Counted from the first letter of the stretch, positions 36,013 to 46,681 are shown. The stretch: DNA of 64,000 bases from Siphonodentalium dalli (GCA_032622095.1 CP136068.1:62952025-63016024), one strand, 5' to 3'. Notes: generated from the letters alone by a model not told the origin. Translations and numbers: made by a program.

Positions 36013-36919
36013 CAGGGTTGTCAAAGTACCGACGCTACCACAACTTTCGGTACCGTACTGATGTTCAGTACCGCAAACCGGGTCGGTACTCATTGAGTGG
36101 ACTTTTATACAGCAAATAACTTTTGTTTCGTGAGGTTCCATCATCAATTATTCGTTAAGTTCAAGGTTTAGTCAAAGAACGAAAATGAAAATCTCAACAA
36201 CATTTACGATTAAGTTGTTGTCTGCGGCGGTTTTCAGCAAGTCGCAAAGAGAGGATATTTTAAAAGACGGAATACAGAGTGGAACGAATGTAGACATGTA
36301 TGTTTGACTACTGGGTCGGCTAACATTGTAGACTTATCTGGATACACGGTACACCACTTTATTTGTGTGGAAATTAATTAGAGAACTCACTAATCGGCCA
36401 TATTATCGGCCAAATATCCCGTCATTCGAGTTCTACAGTGTCAACATCCATGTCATCATATATATCCATCGATGGTAATTTGGGTGTTTGGTAAATTGGC
36501 ACTTTTGCGCCTTGTGAACTTGTCGGTGCCCAAGCAGCCCAACAGACTCCTCTCAAATGATGCATGTATCATAAATTTATACAGCGAAACGGCGCGTGCA
36601 TAATTGCATCCGGCCGCATCCAAGAAATGCAGTTATCACAAGTGCCTACACAATGCATGCATTCTGTCAATTTAGTGACAAGTTGTCATAGTGCGGCATA
36701 CGGTGCCTTTGATGGTTGAATGTGCTAATGATATCACGATGACCAATCGCAGTTTTGTTTGGCGCGATGTTGAGCTGCTTAATTAACCCTTTATATTTGT
36801 TAAGATGTATATTAATAGAAATCAATAATCAGTACCGAGAGCCGTCGGTACTCGACATCAGAACCGGTACCGTTTTAATTCCTGATTACCGCCGGTTCCA
36901 GTACCTATTGACAACCCTG
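36013..36919. mobile_element. hAT-like non-autonomous element in the left palindrome arm
   Basis: Ends CAGGGTTGTCAA (36013-36024) and TTGACAACCCTG (36908-36919), with 'agtaccg' / 'cagtacc' subterminal motifs. Direct 8-bp duplication CTCTGTGG at 36005-36012 and 36920-36927. Length 907 bp, no transposase frame. Confidence 0.9.
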
Positions 36920-36927
36920 CTCTGTGG

Positions 36928-37289
36928 TCATTGTTGTGGTGTTGATGTATATATTGAATGTCTATTTGACCATGTGTGTGGATAATGGTGAGGTGAATGG
37001 GTATACACATACAAGGATTGACTATATGGTTATGGATCATGTTTAGGAGTATACCCTGTGTGCCTGCATTGTGACTCATGGATGTATTGTCATCCGTGAT
37101 CATGGGTCAGGTGTACGTTTATACAGTAGGTCACTATATTGTTATGTCTGTGGTGTTTATGTATATATGGAATGAATGTGTGATAATGGGTGGATATCGC
37201 TTTCCACGTTTAAAGTTTGCCACGTGTACATAAACACCATCAAATGGAGAAGTCTGACATGACCTCTCTATTGATTAACATATCCTTGA
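36928..37289 (+). repeat. Minisatellite continuation and palindrome loop
   Basis: Continues the forward units, then contains the inverted pair 'gtggatatcgctttccac' (37191-37208) and 'gtggaaagcgatagccac' (about 37297-37314), which marks where unit orientation flips. Confidence 0.65.
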
Positions 37290-37907
37290 GTTATTGTGGA
37301 AAGCGATAGCCACCCAAGGTACACATGTACAACCCACCCATGACCTCAATCACTTCAAATGTACATAAACACCACACAAATGACAATATAGTCACCCACT
37401 TTATACACGTACACCTGACCATACAGCCATACTTGGCTATACCAGTACATACCACAAATGACGATACAGCCACAAGTCACCATGCATGAACACCAGGTAT
37501 ACTCCTACACCTGACACATGACCATATCCATATAGTTACTTTATGTACATGTGTTTACATATTCACCACATTCACGATCATATAGTCACGCATTGTATAC
37601 CTATTCACCTCACCATGGACCAAACAGCCACTACATGTATACCTATTCGCCATACCCATGACCATAGAGTCAATCCAGGTATACATATTCACCTCACCAA
37701 TGGTCAGCCCTTCCAAATATACCAAAACCTACACACGACCACTCATAAGTTCCATACTTGCATATACACCTCATACATGACAATTCAGCAACTCACTGTA
37801 TACTCTTACATGCCATCCATGCTCGAAAATCTACTCCCTATACACGACCAATGATAATACATCCACAACATATATAAATATGCGTCTCAACCGTTACCAA
37901 AATGGCA
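37290..37907 (-). repeat. Right arm of the palindrome, proximal part
   Basis: The same units on the - strand ('catgaccat', 'gtatactc', 'cacctcacc'). See the left-arm entry for the pairing anchors. Ends at the duplicated ctccctat (37908-37915). Confidence 0.75.
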
Positions 37908-37915
37908 CTCCCTAT

Positions 37916-38886
37916 TAGTGTTGTGAGGTTTTAGAATTTACGTTTCGGTTTTCGTTAAAAAACATCGGTTTCGGTTTTACTAAGCAATCACTTAACATAA
38001 TAGCAATTAGTCCAACACAACTGGACAAAACAGGCACTACCAGTTACAGAGGGCCATAATAAGTTGGGGAACAGCTTGCTCTGTTGCTAAATCATGAACT
38101 TTAATGAGAATATGAGATAAAAGTAATATATTGAACCATAAAGTTTAAGCAAACACAAAATAGTAGTGCCGACTGACCATATTTCCAGACGCTGACTCAA
38201 ACTTTTTTCCGACTATACACAAATATTTCCACCATACCAAAATCAAAACATAAAAGGAACACGCAAATACAGCGACGTTTCAAGACAAGGCCGTGGTAAT
38301 CAAACAGTTACGGTGTAGCAAGTGCGACATGTGCCCAGTTCCTCGACAATGATGACATAATTACGCGTTTGATGTTCCCGCTCTGTTTGTGGGTTAGAGA
38401 TACCGTTACGCGCAAAAATAACTGCCGCGATCAACAAGACGATGATAAGTGCACGTATATGTATACACGGCAATTGGCCGGCTCAAATTCGTAATATTTC
38501 GTTGAACGTTATAGATAAAAGTTCAATTTTATTGACCGATTAGCCGGGAGAATGAAGTTTCAGAAATTGGAGTTCTAACTACCGACTTTATTTCCGCACG
38601 GAACGAAATGTGTCGTCAAGCACACGCCATCAATTCAAATAAAGTGCACACTTATTCTAAGACAGGTGACAAAAGTCAACGACCTAAGTACTGGACCATT
38701 TCCCACGTGGTATAACATTTCTTTTCGTTCGCATTCTCATTTTTACAACGACATGCTTCCTCATTTCAGTTTCGTTTGGCAACTTAATGACGCTTACGTA
38801 ATGTCGGTTGGGTAGAATCGCGTCGGTCGGTTTCGGTCGGTATTTTTAGAAACCGAGTTGTTTTCTCGGTTAACCGCACAACACTA
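37916..38886. mobile_element. hAT-like non-autonomous element in the right palindrome arm
   Basis: Ends TAGTGTTGTGAGGTT (37916-37930) and AACCGCACAACACTA (38872-38886). Direct 8-bp duplication CTCCCTAT at 37908-37915 and 38887-38894. Subterminal 'ttcggtttcggt' / 'ggtttcggtcgg' motifs at both ends. Length 971 bp, no transposase frame. Confidence 0.9.
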
Positions 38887-38894
38887 CTCCCTAT

Positions 38895-39216
38895 ATACCA
38901 CATGCTCGCCAATGACCATCCAGCTTACTCCAGGTATGCATATACACTTCAATCATGACAGTACAGTCATCCCGTGTACACATTACCCATAACCATAAAA
39001 TCACTCCCTATTTATCTACGCTCTCCACCCATGATCATACAGACAGCACATATATACATGTACACCCACCTGTCAAAATACAGCCACACACGGTACACAT
39101 ATACATCCCACCCACGACCTTACAGTCACTCCATATATACATAAACAACACACAGATGACCATGTAGCTACTCTCGTTATATCTATACACCACATCAATG
39201 CCCATACGTCAACATC
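38895..39216 (-). repeat. Right arm of the palindrome, distal part
   Basis: Continues the reverse-orientation units to 39216, where a stack of nested elements is inserted. The units resume at 43354-43600. Confidence 0.7.
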
Positions 39217-39258
39217 TATGGGAGGCCAAATTCACATTTAATAATGAATTGCGCTTAA

Positions 39259-40798
39259 CCCTTTGAACCCGTAACACCGATATTTAGGTGCAAACGAACC
39301 GTGACTATATCCCGTAACACCGATATTTCGGTGCAGCGACGACATGATTCGGTAGCAGATTTATATATAGTATAACGAGCGTCTGACCCACTGATTTATA
39401 TTTAAATTGCCCCCACATATGTCAGCGGCGCCCATGGTGCGTATGGAATGGTTGACCGCTAGTATCGGGTAGAAATATATGCGCATGCGCATAGCATATA
39501 ATCTACAAAAACATACGATATTTTAAGCGAACTATGCCGCTATATACGGCATATAATTTCGTGTTCCCCGTGTGTGTACAGAACAGACGTAATTACCCTC
39601 GCGTATATTAGTCAGTGTTCTGCTACATATGTGGAAGGGTCTATCGCATATGAAGTTGATTTATTCGCGCATGCACAGACTAGCGCAATGACAAATAAAT
39701 GGTTTATAACGTACTTATACACGACATACCCACTAATATATATATTTAAATTGGCCTATTGAAGTCAGCGCTGGCAAAGGTGTCTATATGGATTGGCTGC
39801 CCGCTAGAAATGGCTAGGAAAATATGCGCATGGGCGCAGACTATAATTCATTTTTAAAAATGCGTTTAAGTTAAATGTGGCGCTATATATGACATTTTGT
39901 TGCATGTTTCACATGTTAGTATAGTAGACACAATCTACATGTAGACAGCTTACTTGAACAATGGGGCCACGATATGTTACGGGAAATTACGTTGTTTCTG
40001 GTCTCTGTAATATCAGTCTCTGTTGTGCCACATGCAGCAAAAAGTCTATCGCATATCAAGTTGACTTACTCGCGCATGGTCAGGTATATCTTAATTTCAC
40101 ATTAGGATATTGGTTGCATCGAAACGCAATTCGCTGATGTATAATTACAACGTTATAAGCTAGAATTCGTTTATCCTGCAAATTTCGGGTAGTTGCCTAG
40201 TAACCGTTTCTAAGGCGAGATCGGGTGGCAAAGTCTCCCGATCTGACAATGATCAGTGGTCCGTGCATGCATATATCATGCCTGCACAGTTTCAGGTAGG
40301 TGTCCCCTTTCAACATAACCAACACCATGCGACTAGACACTGTCTAAATTAAGGCAAAACATACCACTGAATGGTTAGTGCAATTATGTCATTCGATCAG
40401 TTGTGGTATTTGCTTAGCAACCGTTGCTACCCTTAAATGGGATATTTGGTTCACTATTCTGGTCGGGTATATCTCAAATTTCACGTTAGAGTAGTACCTG
40501 CATCAAAAAACGCAATCACTGAGGTTGAATTACGACGCTATAAGCTATATTTACATTTTCCCGTCAATTCCGGGTAGTTGCCTAGCAACCGTTACCAAGG
40601 AGTTGCCGCGAGGCAAAGTCTCGCGATCTTATAATGATCGCTGATCCATGGGGGACAAACCTGTAAAGTTTCAGACCGGTGTCTCAATTTGAACATAATC
40701 AACACCATGCTACTAGAAACTATCTAATTTAAGCGGACATACCACTGGGAGCCCCGGGTCAGGGTGTCGATCACTGTGGGGCGCCAGGGTTCAAAGGG
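39259..40798. mobile_element. piggyBac-like non-autonomous element with TTAA duplication
   Basis: Ends CCCTTTGAACCC (39259-39270) and GGGTTCAAAGGG (40787-40798), with TTAA on both sides (39255-39258 and 40799-40802) inside a 'gcgcttaagcgc' unit of element X1. CCC termini with TTAA are the piggyBac signature. Inside are duplicated 'gtaacaccgatattt' (about 39279 and 39313) and two units of about 385 bp that each contain a gttgcctagYaac palindrome (40192-40204 and 40577-40589). No transposase. Confidence 0.88.
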
Positions 40799-40889
40799 TT
40801 AAGCGCAAATACCACATATTGTGCTTAAGCGCAAATAGGGCATTTACGCTTTAAGCGTAATTAATTGCGCAATCAATTGTGCTTAAGTG

Positions 40890-41910
40890 TAATTGTGACT
40901 ACTATCTAACCTACCCATAAACTATTAGCATGACCTGGTGTATCACCTAGCAACACAAGATGAGCATTGGGCTAATTTTGACCTGTACTCAACAGTCAAA
41001 CTGAGTATGTGTTCAACAAGGAGAATCCCCTAATTACATATTATCAGCATCCCTCTATCCAAAGAATTGATGTCGCCTTCCCGGAACTCTAGTAATGTTT
41101 TGTATGATGTTTTTAATGTATTTTTGCACAGATTTTAGCCTTTACTATGGTAATATCCTATACATGCATGAGGTGTCACTGCATGAGGGCTTTCTTACCT
41201 CATACAGTAATGCTCTATTTAATCGACTTCTTAACCACAGCAGAATTATGGGTAACTTTTCAGGATTTAGTCGGAAATATGGCTTGTTGCCATTCATCGG
41301 AAAGCTCTCGAGAGCTTTTCGATGAATGGCAACAAGCCATATCCTGAAAAGTTATCCATAATTCTGCTGTGGTTAAGGAGTCGATTAATTAGAGCATTAC
41401 TGTATGGTTTACTTATTGACTTACATCAGGGGGGAAAAAACCCTTTTTTCATATTATCAGCATCCCTGTCCAAAAAATGGTGTGTAATTACTGGAGCTTT
41501 GGTGTCTCAGTCCTGAAGCTCTAGTTTTTCTTATTAAATCAGCAGCTCTTGCACAAATATATAGTATTTCCATGATCATATAGTGTGAATGTGGTGTCGC
41601 CGAGGGCTTGCTTCCCTCATATGGTGTGCTTGTATACTCGAAAATTGAAGAAAATCAATGTCGCCCCGACTAATACAGAAAGTAATGCTATTGCAAGTAG
41701 CCCCAACTAATATATACCGAAGATAATATAATGCTATCACGAATCGCTCCAACTAAATCAGAAGGTGATACTATTGCGAGTCAGCCATTTTGATAAAGAA
41801 GTTGGGCTAGCTCCCTACCCATCCAAACCAATGAAACCAAGAAGTAACATGTCAATAGGAGTTAATGCTAAGTTATGGAGAAACCGATTTATTCACCAGG
41901 GGTGTTTTGT
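40890..41910. repeat. Segment with tandem 'atcagcatccctgtcc' units
   Basis: Phrases 'attatcagcatccctctatc' (about 41039) and 'atattatcagcatccctgtc' (about 41452), 'gctctagt', 'cacaaatatatagt' and 'atttccatg' recur. The same set is arrayed at 45170-45590. It also houses the long hairpin of 41211-41406. Confidence 0.55.
41211..41406. repeat. Near-perfect 196-bp palindrome (long hairpin)
   Basis: The left arm starts 'catacagtaatgctct' (41211-41226) and the right arm ends 'agagcattactgtatg' (41391-41406). The centre is 'gctctcgagagc' (41304-41315), with no loop. Inner anchors: 'gcttgttgccattcatcg' faces 'cgatgaatggcaacaagc', and 'cagcagaattatgg' faces 'ccataattctgctg'. The arms differ only by a stretch of about 12 bp ('tttagtcggaa') in the left arm and a few substitutions. 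Confidence 0.9.
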
Positions 41911-42295
41911 TACATATAACCATGAATTGCGCTTAAGCAATTGATTGCGCTTAAGCGCAATCATAATTACGCTTAAGCACAATTAATTATTAAATGTGAA
42001 TTTGGCGAATGCCGGCTGATACGGACCCTGGCTCTTACGGACCCTGGCTCATACGGACCCTGGCTCATACGGACCTCCGGCTCATACGGACCCTGGCTCA
42101 TACGGACCCCCGGCTTATACGGACCTTGGCTCATACGGACCTCAATTAAAATACACAATTTTATTTGTTATGTTTTATGTTTATTTAAATAAATTTAAAT
42201 TATGACAACATACATACAGAGAAAACAAAAATATGATTTCCCTTTTTCGCCGCATGGTTGAGTCGATTGTGCCAGATAATTGTTGTATAACTCAC

Positions 42296-42401
42296 CTGTG
42301 TCACAAACCCGATGCGTCAAACGGGAACATTCAGGTTCAATGCAGCCAATAACCTCCTGACGATGCCGAATAGTATCTCCACATGAAGCACAGTTAGACA
42401 T
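42296..42401 (-). CDS. Putative first exon with PHD/FLYWCH-type zinc finger (element Y)
   Basis: On the - strand an ATG at 42401 opens MSNCASCGDTIRHRQEVIGC followed by a second Cys pair region and THRVCDTG. At 42295 the sequence is CACAG|GTGAGT, an excellent splice donor placed exactly after the first base of the Gly codon. The spacing C-x2-C, RQE, C-x4-C, HR-x-C-x-TG resembles the zinc finger that precedes MULE transposase domains in many invertebrate transposon proteins (there usually followed by 'I'). Thus Y probably derives from a Mutator-like transposon and keeps only this exon. No following exon or transposase core is in the element. Function in isolation unknown. Confidence 0.5.
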
Positions 42402-42509
42402 TGTGGAATTATGCCAGTCAACAATAAATCAGTTGAATAAAATATATACCAGTTGTGTTTTTACTAACATGTTTTCATAACAAATCAAACTCAGTGGATT
42501 CATCCTGAT

Positions 42510-42740
42510 CACCAATCACTGACCATTCATCATCGCATGTCTGTTTATACAATGACATAAAGGGATCACACACGCGTGTTTATACAACGGCGAAGAGATT
42601 AATTAACACGATTCAATAAATGCCCTGTCACCATTCACTGACCATTTATCACCGCGTGTCTGTTTATACAACGACATAAAGGGATCACACACGCGTGTTT
42701 ATACAACGGCGAAGAGATTAATTAACACGATTCAATAAAT
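42510..42740 (+). repeat. 113-bp tandem duplication in element Y
   Basis: 'cacacacgcgtgtttataca' and 'gaagagattaattaacacg' occur at about 42567-42615 and 42685-42730, each preceded by 'gcatgtctgtttatacaatg' or 'gcgtgtctgtttatacaacg'. Two copies of about 113-118 bp with a few substitutions. Confidence 0.8.
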
Positions 42741-43090
42741 GCTTTTTTCAAGTCAGAACATCACCGAAATTCTCAATTAATACAGATATATACATAATTA
42801 TATATTAAATTCATAAATATAAGTAAAATTCATAAAGTTTGAAAATCACCAAAAAAATTACCGAAAATCTCAATTAATACAGATATATGTGTGAAAAGAC
42901 AATCATAATTTAAATTTATTTAAATAAACATAAAACATAAACAATAAAATTGAGGGTCCGTATAAGCCGGGGTCCGTATAAGCCAGGGTCCGTAAGAGCC
43001 GGTGGTCCGTAAAAGCCAGGGTCCGTAAGAGCCAGGGTCCGTAAGAGCCAGGGTCCGTATAAGCCGCATACCAATTTGGCCTCCCATATA

Positions 43091-43351
43091 TGGGAGGCCA
43101 AATTCACATTTAATAATGAATTGCGCTTAAGCGCAATTGATTGCGCTTAAGCGCAAATAATTGCGCCTAAGCGCAAATACCACATATTGTGCTTAAGCGC
43201 AAATAGGGCATTACGTAATTAATTACGCTTAAGAGCGCAATCAATTGCGCTTAAGCGCAATCAATTGCGCATTGAGCGTAATTATTTGCGCTTAAGCGCA
43301 ATTGATTGCGCTTAAGCACAATTAATTATTAAATGTGAATTTGGCCTCCCA
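43091..43351. mobile_element. Intact palindromic element X2 (261 bp)
   Basis: Ends TGGGAGGCCAAATTCACATT (43091 on) and AATGTGAATTTGGCCTCCCA (to 43351), with TA on both sides (43089-43090 and 43352-43353). The interior is almost entirely 'ttgcgcttaagcgcaa' palindromes. A degenerate third member is at 45585-45720. Confidence 0.85.
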
Positions 43352-43353
43352 TA

Positions 43354-43600
43354 AACATTGTGTTATTACATGTATACCGTGTTATTACATGTATACAGTC
43401 ACTACATGTATACCGTTTCACCTCACACATGACCATAGAGCCACTCATTATATTCCTATACATCTCACCATAGACACCCCACTCATAACCATTTAGTCAC
43501 TCCTTGTATATCTATTCACATCATTCATGACCATACAATAACTCCTGTATCCCTATTCACCTCACCTATGATCATACATTAACTCCCTAGCTGCCATCCA
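43354..43600 (-). repeat. Continuation of the palindrome right-arm minisatellite
   Basis: Units 'catgtataccgtttcacctc', 'catgaccatagagccactc' and 'ctcctgtatccctattcacc' continue the array that stops at 39216. Confidence 0.7.
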
Positions 43601-45165
43601 CCTTGTATCCAGTTGATCAACTTTGATCATAATGGGTCAGAATAGCCATATATCATGGTTCATCTCATTTCCGTCTCAAAGTTCTGCCCATTTCCTTTCA
43701 TTAATATGGCCAGAATCACAAAAGAGGTTCTCCACAAAATTCCATACTGCAACTTTAAAATGAATTTGTCGTGCCCCATACGGAACTGGGACAAACAGAA
43801 TAGAACTAGTTGTCAGTTAATTAACTAACACGTAAAATAATCAAGTGAGTCACAATTTGTTAGCTCTATTGGAATGAGTCTGAAAGTACACAAAATGGAT
43901 TTGAAAATAGATACACTTCATTGTAAACAGTATGAAACCGGAACAACATATTCTCAGTAGACCACATGAAACCGGAACGTAGATTAAAATGCGACAACTT
44001 TTGAAGTCATAAATTCACATGAAAAAGAGTTGGAATTGGTACGAAATTTGGGGAGATATCACATGAGATATCAGATTGAACAGTTCAGCATATTTCACAT
44101 CAATATTTATAGGTATATTGCTATAGTGTGGATATTCTTGTGATATATCGAGTATCTGTCAAATTTGGGCCTCAAACGTAAGAAAATAGAGATTAATCCA
44201 AGCATATAAACATCCGATGACAAAGAGAAATATGTATCCGAACGAAAACACAACAAAACACTCTTAAACATGTTATAATAATAACGAAAAACAACTTCGA
44301 TAATCAAGCATGTTTTTTATGTAGACTCTAAACCGGTACATGTAGACATCGCTAACGAGCGCAACGGAAATCGATCCGATTAGAATATGTGGACACAGTA
44401 CACAATGTATAATCAAAGATGCCTTGTTAAGTCAAATTTCCACCGGTAAAATTACCGTAAATCCCAAAGCTAGTTTGGTCAAATTTGGAAGGCGACTTCG
44501 TTTTCGCCTTGCAGACATCCGAGGGTGAAGTCGCTGGCGAAAAGGTGAGAACTTCGCCCATGTCACCTCCTAGCTTGGGGCCTGGATCTACGAGTCCCCA
44601 GTTAATAGCTGAATTTACAAAACGAGTCCAGACCTAATTTACTGGATGCGTTTTGTAATTTCCGCTATAAACTGGGGATGAGTTGAAGATTCTATTTATT
44701 ACATGATCCAAAACATACTTAAATCAACAAATGGGACGTGAAACTAATATCGGCTTCTATAAGGCATGCAATGACGTTTCACGTAACTATTTCGTTGTTT
44801 GCCAGCGGAAATAATTCTTGATAGTTTGTTGGAAACCATACTATTTTGAGATGTAGCGTACGGAATGTTAACAGATGACAAACCGGAAGTCAAATGTCAC
44901 CTGGCACTATTTCCTGTTATTAAACGAACGTTTAATATCACAATTTTTAGAATGGGTTTATTGAATGGAATAAGGGTAGGATCATGTAATAAAAAGCGAT
45001 ATCGACTGGTGAAAAACACGTCTTTTCATTACTATATGTTGAAAACACATATTTTTCAATTATGTCTTTGATATTTTTCTACCCCCCCTAACATGATTGA
45101 GTCCAGCTCATATTATATTATCATGGGCCCATAGTAGTAGAAGCAGCCCCCATACAGACTCAAAA
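43601..45165. other. Intergenic, no gene recognised
   Basis: Around 44585-44690 lies a dispersed block ('tttccgctataaactgggg'). It is related to pieces at 4327, 47875 and 52400. The short frames show no recognisable domain. Confidence 0.45.
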
Positions 45166-45169
45166 AGAA

Positions 45170-45580
45170 AGACATATTTCCATATGCATATCAGCATCTC
45201 TGTCCTTGGTGTCCCAAGAAATGGTGCCTCACCCCCAGACCTCTAGTATATTTTATTAAAGGGACATCTCCTGCACAAATATATACCATTTCCATGGCCA
45301 TAAATAGGGAATTAGGGGTTACTGGGGGCAAACTTCCCTCATATGGTGTACTTATTGACTTGAAATAGGGGGAAAACCCCTATTTTCATATTATCAGCAT
45401 CCCTGTCCCCAAGAATTTGTGTCTCCATCCCAGAGATCTAGTATATTTTATAAAAGAGACATATCCTGTACAGATCTATACCATTTCCATGGTCATAAAA
45501 TGGATCTTGGGGTTACTGGGGGATTGCTGCCTGTGCCATTTAAAACTAATTCAGGGGGAATAAATCCATATTAATTTTTA
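45170..45580 (+). repeat. Tandem repeat of about 200 bp
   Basis: Two units: 'catatcagcatctctgtcc' (about 45186) and 'atattatcagcatccctgtc' (about 45388), each followed by 'tctagtatattttat', 'ataccatttccatgg' and 'ggttactggggg'. Related to 40890-41910. Confidence 0.75.
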
Positions 45581-45584
45581 TTTG

Positions 45585-45720
45585 CTATTAAGCGCAAATG
45601 ATCTACACTTAAGCATAAATATTAGCGCTTAAGCACAAATGATACAGGTTATTTGCTCTTAAACGCAAATATTTGCGCTTAAGCGTAAATAAATAATAAA
45701 TGTGAAAAGGGCCTCCCATA
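45585..45720 (+). repeat. Degenerate X-type palindromic element end
   Basis: Chain of 'ttaagcgcaaat' units ending 'taataaatgtgaaaagggcc' + 'tcccata', comparable to the right end of X2. Confidence 0.7.
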
Positions 45721-45905
45721 GCAAGGTGCCCAATATGTCTTGATGCAACTTGTGAACTTAATAGTAAGGTGTGAATTGTTGAAAGTCATGAAAAGGTAGG
45801 TGTAAGGATTTATGAAAATAGCTAATCGCGATCGCTGAGGTATGGGTTGAGGTATCTGCCGATCATGAATATCCTTTCATTTATACATGTTGTCATTTCA
45901 CATGA
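45721..45905 (+). repeat. Second copy of the 'gcaaggtgcccaata' dispersed repeat
   Basis: Matches 29391-29560 over 'cttgtgaacttaatagtaag' and 'aaggatttatgaaaatagct'. Right end differs. Confidence 0.65.
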
Positions 45906-45919
45906 AATCCGTTATTAAA

Positions 45920-46461
45920 TGAGTATGGTGATGATCAGATGAGGGATGTGGTCTGTGCAGTGTGCCAAAGGATTTAGTCATACAAAGAGTAAATTGCAAG
46001 CAGCGGCCATGATTTTCAATGAATTTCGGTCAAAATAGGAGGCTCCCATCTAGAGGTCACCCCGAAGATCCATAAGAAGTTTGGTGATGATCGGATGAGG
46101 GATGTGGTCTGTAGGGTGTGCCAATGGATTTAGTCATGCAAAGAGTAAAATCCAAGATGGATACCAGTGACCATGTTTTTCATTGAAAATCGTTCAAATT
46201 CAACAGCTCTCAACTACAGGTGATCATAATCATGCCTGTAAAATTTAAAAAATGATCTGCCCATAAATATGGGCTGCAGGGTGTGCCGATGGATTCAAAT
46301 TTCCAAACCAAGATGGCTGCTGGCGGCTACGTTTTTCAATAAATTCGGAAATATTTGATAACTCCCATCTATAGGGCGTGCTGAAGGAAATTGTTGATGG
46401 ACGAATGCCAACCCATGGCAATAGCTCAAAATTTATGCTTGTAAAGTTGAGCTAAAAAGAG
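45920..46461 (-). repeat. Diverged F1 element, reverse orientation
   Basis: Three units ('gatcagatgagggatgtggt', 'aggtcaccccgaagatcc', 'aagatggctgctggcggcta'). It ends with the F1 head inverted: 'ccatggcaatagctcaaa' then 'tgtaaagttgagctaa' (to about 46455). It sits just past the MLH1 3'UTR. Confidence 0.75.
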
Positions 46462-46534
46462 TTCATTGGAATGGTCTATTATTAATTTGGAGTGATGTAC
46501 AGGTAATTAGTAGACACAACCAGAAGGAGTCCTA

Positions 46535-46540
46535 TTTATT
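46535..46540 (-). terminator. Polyadenylation signal AATAAA for MLH1
   Basis: AATAAA on the - strand (tttatt on +), 142 bp beyond the MLH1 stop codon. It is the first such hexamer downstream, so the 3'UTR would be about 160-180 bp. Confidence 0.6.
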
Positions 46541-46681
46541 TGAGGGAAATGGTCGTTTTGTTGAACTTATTATCTGAAAATTTCCAAAGGGATCACTACT
46601 CATCAATGAGTATTTAGTATAGAAAGGGTTGAAACATATTTGTATCGTGCAAACAATATTAACACATTTTAGAGTCAAAAC

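Larger units (their letters stand above)
42006..43072. mobile_element. Fold-back (possibly MULE-like) element Y with terminal 17-bp repeats
   Basis: Left end: 'gaatgccggctgatacgg' and about eight head-to-tail copies of a 16-18 bp unit (tcatacggaccctggc) to 42142. Right end: the same unit inverted ('gccagggtccgtaagag') from 42953 and 'ccgtataagccgcatacc'. AATTTGG is duplicated at 41999-42005 and 43073-43079, and joining there restores the end of element X1. Inner parts of the two ends also pair ('ttatttaaataa...' type A/T runs). It carries one zinc-finger exon (- strand) and a 113-bp tandem duplication at about 42510-42740. Confidence 0.75.
39219..43086. mobile_element. TA-flanked palindromic element X1 (host of nested insertions)
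   Basis: Left terminus TGGGAGGCCAAATTCACATT (39219 on), followed by 'taataatgaattgcgcttaa'. Right terminus (split by element Y) 'attattaaatgtgaatttgg' (to 42005) + 'cctccca' (43080-43086). TA flanks both sides. The element body is a chain of palindromic 'ttgcgcttaagcgcaa' units. Insertions inside it are the piggyBac-like element at 39259-40798, a 1-kb segment at 40890-41910 and the fold-back element Y. An intact small relative, X2, abuts it on the right. Confidence 0.75.

Noticed and set aside
35367-37854. Frames of 60-103 codons in the 35-38 kb minisatellite
   Set aside because: Tyr/Trp-rich or His/Thr-rich peptides generated by the repeated 'tatggtcatg' units; no conservation of frame between the palindrome arms.
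42018-42142. Telomere-like repeat
   Set aside because: The 16-18 bp unit is mirrored by inverted copies at the other end of a 1.07-kb insertion with a target duplication, so it is a transposon end.
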